Origin: Chitinophagales bacterium
Lineage (GTDB): Bacteria; Bacteroidota; Bacteroidia; Chitinophagales; UBA2359
NCBI GenBank assembly: GCA_020631035.1
Contig: JAHDIA010000027.1
Span: forward strand, 1 to 9,674
Direction of reading: 5' to 3'
Length of the DNA stretch: 9,674 bases
A model generated the notes under the pieces. It did no database searches. It was not told the origin of the DNA and worked only from the letters and a program-made list of their open reading frames with translations. A program made the position numbers and the translations under genes. Shown one piece after another: positions 8,407 through 9,674 of this stretch (within the stretch, counting starts at the first letter, position 1; each line of letters begins with the position of its first letter).

Positions 8407-8422
8407 TGGCACAAGAATTGAC
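8407..8422 (+). promoter_or_regulatory. Sigma-54-like -24/-12 promoter (or overlapping Bacteroidota promoter) for the phasin genes
   Basis: TGGCAC (8407-8412), five bases, then TTGAC (8418-8422) fits the sigma-54 consensus TGGCAC-N5-TTGC with exact spacing. The one mismatch is A for C in the -12 GC. Transcription would start near 8432, about 45 nt before the ATG at 8477. An alternative reading uses the same TTG (8418-8420) as a -33 element, with CAATTTTG (8440-8447) 19 bp away as a one-mismatch TAnnTTTG box and a start near 8452. The upstream site array favours the sigma-54 reading, but sequence alone cannot decide. Confidence 0.5.
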
Positions 8423-8476
8423 CATATAAGAGCATCAAGCAATTTTGAAAATAATCAAAAAATAAAAAATAGTCCA

Positions 8477-8776
8477 ATGGAAGATTTAATCAAAAAAGTA
8501 TTGTACACAGGTGTTGGTTTGGTAGCTTCTGCTACAGAGAAAGTTCAACAAACTGTAAATGATTTGGTAGATAGTGATAAGATTAGTGCAGATGAAGGAA
8601 AAAAAATTGTTGATAATTTTAAAGAATCAACAGAATCTAAGAGAAATGAGTTGGAAGTTCGCCTAAAAGAAATGGTAGAAGGTCTTGTAAATCGTTTGGA
8701 TTTGGTTCGCAAAAGCGACATTGAAGATCTTATCAAAAAGGTAGAACGTCTTGAAAAAGAGGCTGCTGAGAAGTAA
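8477..8776 (+). CDS. Phasin family protein (PHA granule-associated)
   Basis: A 99-aa, highly charged, all-helical protein with no signal peptide. Residues 1-31 (beginning MEDLIKKVLYTGVGLV) form an amphipathic helix that could lie on a granule surface. A linker (32-40) leads to a second charged helix (about 41-73). After LDLVRKSD, residues 81-95 form a heptad-patterned coiled coil (IEDLIKKVERLEKE). This layout matches PhaI/PhaF-type phasins, whose terminal coiled coil drives oligomerisation; they coat polyhydroxyalkanoate granules and affect their size and number. I chose the ATG at 8477 because homology with the next gene starts exactly there. An in-frame TTG at 8390 would read back through the promoter. 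It is probably the first gene of a two-gene unit. A generic stress or coiled-coil protein is the main alternative. Confidence 0.8.
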   Translation: MEDLIKKVLYTGVGLVASATEKVQQTVNDLVDSDKISADEGKKIVDNFKESTESKRNELEVRLKEMVEGLVNRLDLVRKSDIEDLIKKVERLEKEAAEK

Positions 8777-8799
8777 AACAGCCTATAAAATATAGAAAA

Positions 8800-8841
8800 A
8801 CCTTGACCAGAAGTTGCACGGCAAACATTCAGGGCCAAGGT
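8800..8841 (+). other. Nested hairpin between the two phasin genes
   Basis: ACCTTG (8800-8805) pairs with CAAGGT (8836-8841). After one mismatch, CC (8807-8808) pairs with GG (8833-8834). Inside lies TTGC-ACG-GCAA (8814-8824). There is no T-run after the stem (CCTTTCACC follows), so it is not a normal terminator. It may be a processing or stability element or a partial attenuator that sets different levels of the two phasin transcripts. No separate promoter for the second gene was found. Confidence 0.45.
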
Positions 8842-8885
8842 CCTTTCACCAAATATTCATTCAAAAATAAAATAAATTCGTCAAA

Positions 8886-9251
8886 ATGGAAACTTTGATT
8901 AAAAAAGTCCTGTATACAGGTGTCGGTTTGGTAGCTAATACTACAGAAAAAGTACAACAAAGAGTTAATAACTTGGTTGACAAAGATGGTACTTACGAAA
9001 AAGAAGGTAAGCGCATTTTTAAAAATATTTTCAAGTCTACTGAAGCTAGACGTGAAAATCTTGAAGACAAAGCTAAAGATGTAATCGAGAGCATCATGGG
9101 CAAATTCGATTTGGTTAGCAAAAAAGATTACGATGAGTTGATCAAAAAAATCAACAAATTGGAAAAATCTCAAAAAGCTACTGTAAAATCTGCTACTGCT
9201 AAAAAAACGACTACTAGAAAATCTACGAAAAAAACGGCTACTGCTAAGTAA
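8886..9251 (+). CDS. Phasin family protein with histone-like Lys/Thr/Ala-rich tail
   Basis: A 121-aa paralogue of the preceding phasin. The first 94 residues align without gaps, with 53 identities by hand count (26 of the first 31), so the gene pair arose by tandem duplication. The amphipathic N-terminal helix, the middle helix and the coiled coil (about 81-94) are all kept. Residues 97-121 are an added tail made almost only of Lys, Thr, Ala, Ser and Arg, with motifs such as AKKTTTRKSTKK. Pseudomonas PhaF joins a phasin domain to a histone H1-like tail that binds DNA and distributes granules at division. The same layout here suggests granule-nucleoid tethering, which is inference; this tail is far shorter than that of PhaF. 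The ATG at 8886 follows an A-rich leader and aligns with the first residue of the sister protein. Confidence 0.82.
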   Translation: METLIKKVLYTGVGLVANTTEKVQQRVNNLVDKDGTYEKEGKRIFKNIFKSTEARRENLEDKAKDVIESIMGKFDLVSKKDYDELIKKINKLEKSQKATVKSATAKKTTTRKSTKKTATAK

Positions 9252-9288
9252 GTAAACAGTATCCGTCCTGTTTTTTAGAAAAGATTGG

Positions 9289-9329
9289 AATGCCGAGTCT
9301 ACATTTGTGGGCTCGGCATTTGTTTTTTT
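9289..9329 (+). terminator. Intrinsic terminator after the phasin pair
   Basis: AATGCCGAG (9289-9297) pairs perfectly with CTCGGCATT (9312-9320). TG and then seven T (9323-9329) follow. It begins 38 nt after the second phasin stop and closes that transcription unit. Confidence 0.9.
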
Positions 9330-9354
9330 GCTTTAAGTTGCAAACTTAAAGCAA
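9328..9354. repeat. 12-bp perfect inverted repeat beside the terminator
   Basis: TTGCTTTAAGTT (9328-9339) and AACTTAAAGCAA (9343-9354) are exact reverse complements around a GCA loop. Its left end overlaps the terminator T-run. No T-run follows on either strand, so it is not a second terminator. It may be a protein-binding palindrome, a 3'-end stabiliser for read-through RNA, or the edge of an inserted element. Confidence 0.6.
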
Positions 9355-9380
9355 CATTTGAGCTTAATGAGTTTGCCAAA

Positions 9381-9490
9381 TTATGGGGCAATGTGCGTGA
9401 TACTAGGCTACGTCTTGGTCTGGTTATCGGGCGCGTGTTTTTCCCTTCGCACCAAGTTGCATCCACCCGCTTCGTCCTGCGCTTTGCTCA
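9381..9490. other. GC-rich non-coding island of unknown nature
   Basis: By hand count 60 of 110 bases are G or C (55%), against 19 of 60 (32%) in a stretch of the adjacent phasin gene (8941-9000). No conserved reading frame, tRNA fold or transposase fragment was recognised. Open frames crossing it begin inside the terminator or end in the tandem repeat and look spurious. It may be an interspersed intergenic repeat or the remnant of a transferred element. Apart from the inverted repeat and the tandem array on either side, I see no gene from 9252 to the end. Confidence 0.4.
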
Positions 9491-9517
9491 TGAATTACAA
9501 TATGTTAATACATAAAA

Positions 9518-9674
9518 CCAATTCCATTGCGGGATGTATTCTATTACAGGACGTTATTCCATTCGCAATGCATTGCGGGACGTATTCCATAGTGGGACGT
9601 ATTCCAGAGTGGGACGTATTCCAGAGTGGGACGTATTCCAGAGTGGGACGTATTCCATAGTGGGACGTATTCCA
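9518..9674. repeat. Tandem repeat with 17-bp period (minisatellite), running off the window
   Basis: The 13-bp core GGGACGTATTCCA occurs six times without error, starting at 9577, 9594, 9611, 9628, 9645 and 9662. The 4-bp spacers are TAGT or GAGT, so the period is exactly 17 bp. Degenerate copies precede them at 9531-9543 (two substitutions) and 9548-9561 (one substitution and one inserted T), with a further ATTCCA tail at 9521-9526 in register. Decay at the left end and identity to the right suggest recent expansion. The array is cut by the window end, so the full copy number is unknown. Confidence 0.9.

Noticed and set aside
8397..8412. TTGGCAC as an alternative sigma-54 -24 element
   Set aside because: At the required spacing the -12 position reads GCAC rather than TTGC; the site ten bases downstream fits much better.
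8203..8421. 72-aa open frame on the + strand
   Set aside because: It lies entirely over the operator-like array and promoter, ends inside the -12 region, and has no recognisable domain.
8390..8476. TTG-initiated 29-residue N-terminal extension of the first phasin
   Set aside because: It would translate through the -24/-12 element, and homology with the second phasin begins exactly at the ATG at 8477.
8803..8818. Sigma-54-like site for the second phasin (TTGCA at 8814-8818)
   Set aside because: The -12 half is good, but the -24 half reads TTGACC, lacks the GG, and lies within the nested hairpin.
9285..9515. 76-aa open frame
   Set aside because: It begins just before and runs through the terminator stem and the inverted repeat, and resembles no known protein.
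9358..9660. 100-aa open frame ending in the tandem repeat
   Set aside because: Its C-terminal third is only the 17-bp repeat read in rotating frames, and the rest lies in the GC-rich island without coding signs.
9577..9674. Possible CRISPR array
   Set aside because: The repeated core is 13 bp and the 4-bp spacers are nearly identical; CRISPR arrays have repeats of roughly 21-48 bp with unique spacers of similar length.

Overview
The window looks like a low-GC chromosome segment of a Bacteroidota bacterium, probably a marine member of the Saprospiria (an Aureispira- or Saprospira-like organism; this placement is inference). Three things support it. Both giant proteins end in a type IX secretion (T9SS) C-terminal sorting domain. 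A near-perfect Bacteroidota promoter (TTG, 21 bp, TAnnTTTG) lies upstream of the first gene. The start codons have A-rich leaders and no Shine-Dalgarno sequence.

Layout, all on the + strand. Positions 1-437 hold a promoter (112-143) and a leader of almost 300 nt with two hairpins. Positions 438-4274 and 4459-8100 are tandem paralogous genes for secreted surface proteins of 1278 and 1213 aa. Each has a signal peptide, a Cys-containing Ig/PKD-like module, three CARDB-like beta-sandwich modules, a right-handed beta-helix, an acidic and strongly conserved linker, and a T9SS type A CTD. The 184-bp gap between them has no terminator but carries a small structured element resembling the Flavo-1 RNA motif. 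The pair ends at a textbook intrinsic terminator (8140-8172).

Positions 8173-8476 are non-coding and highly organised. Five exact matches to GNCA-N3-TGNC lie within 138 bp, followed by a sigma-54-like -24/-12 element (8407-8422) or an overlapping near-consensus Bacteroidota promoter. Two tandem phasin-like genes follow (8477-8776 and 8886-9251). The second carries a Lys/Thr/Ala-rich histone-like tail. Phasins coat polyhydroxyalkanoate granules, so this part is most simply read as a regulated carbon-storage granule operon. It closes with an intrinsic terminator (9289-9329).

The last 345 bp have no convincing gene. They hold a 12-bp perfect inverted repeat, a 110-bp segment of 55% GC in an otherwise AT-rich region, and a 17-bp-period tandem repeat that runs off the window end. 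The surface-protein pair and the phasin pair appear to be separate transcription units with no evident functional link. The most novel-looking item is the enhancer-like array with its sigma-54-type promoter in front of the phasin pair.
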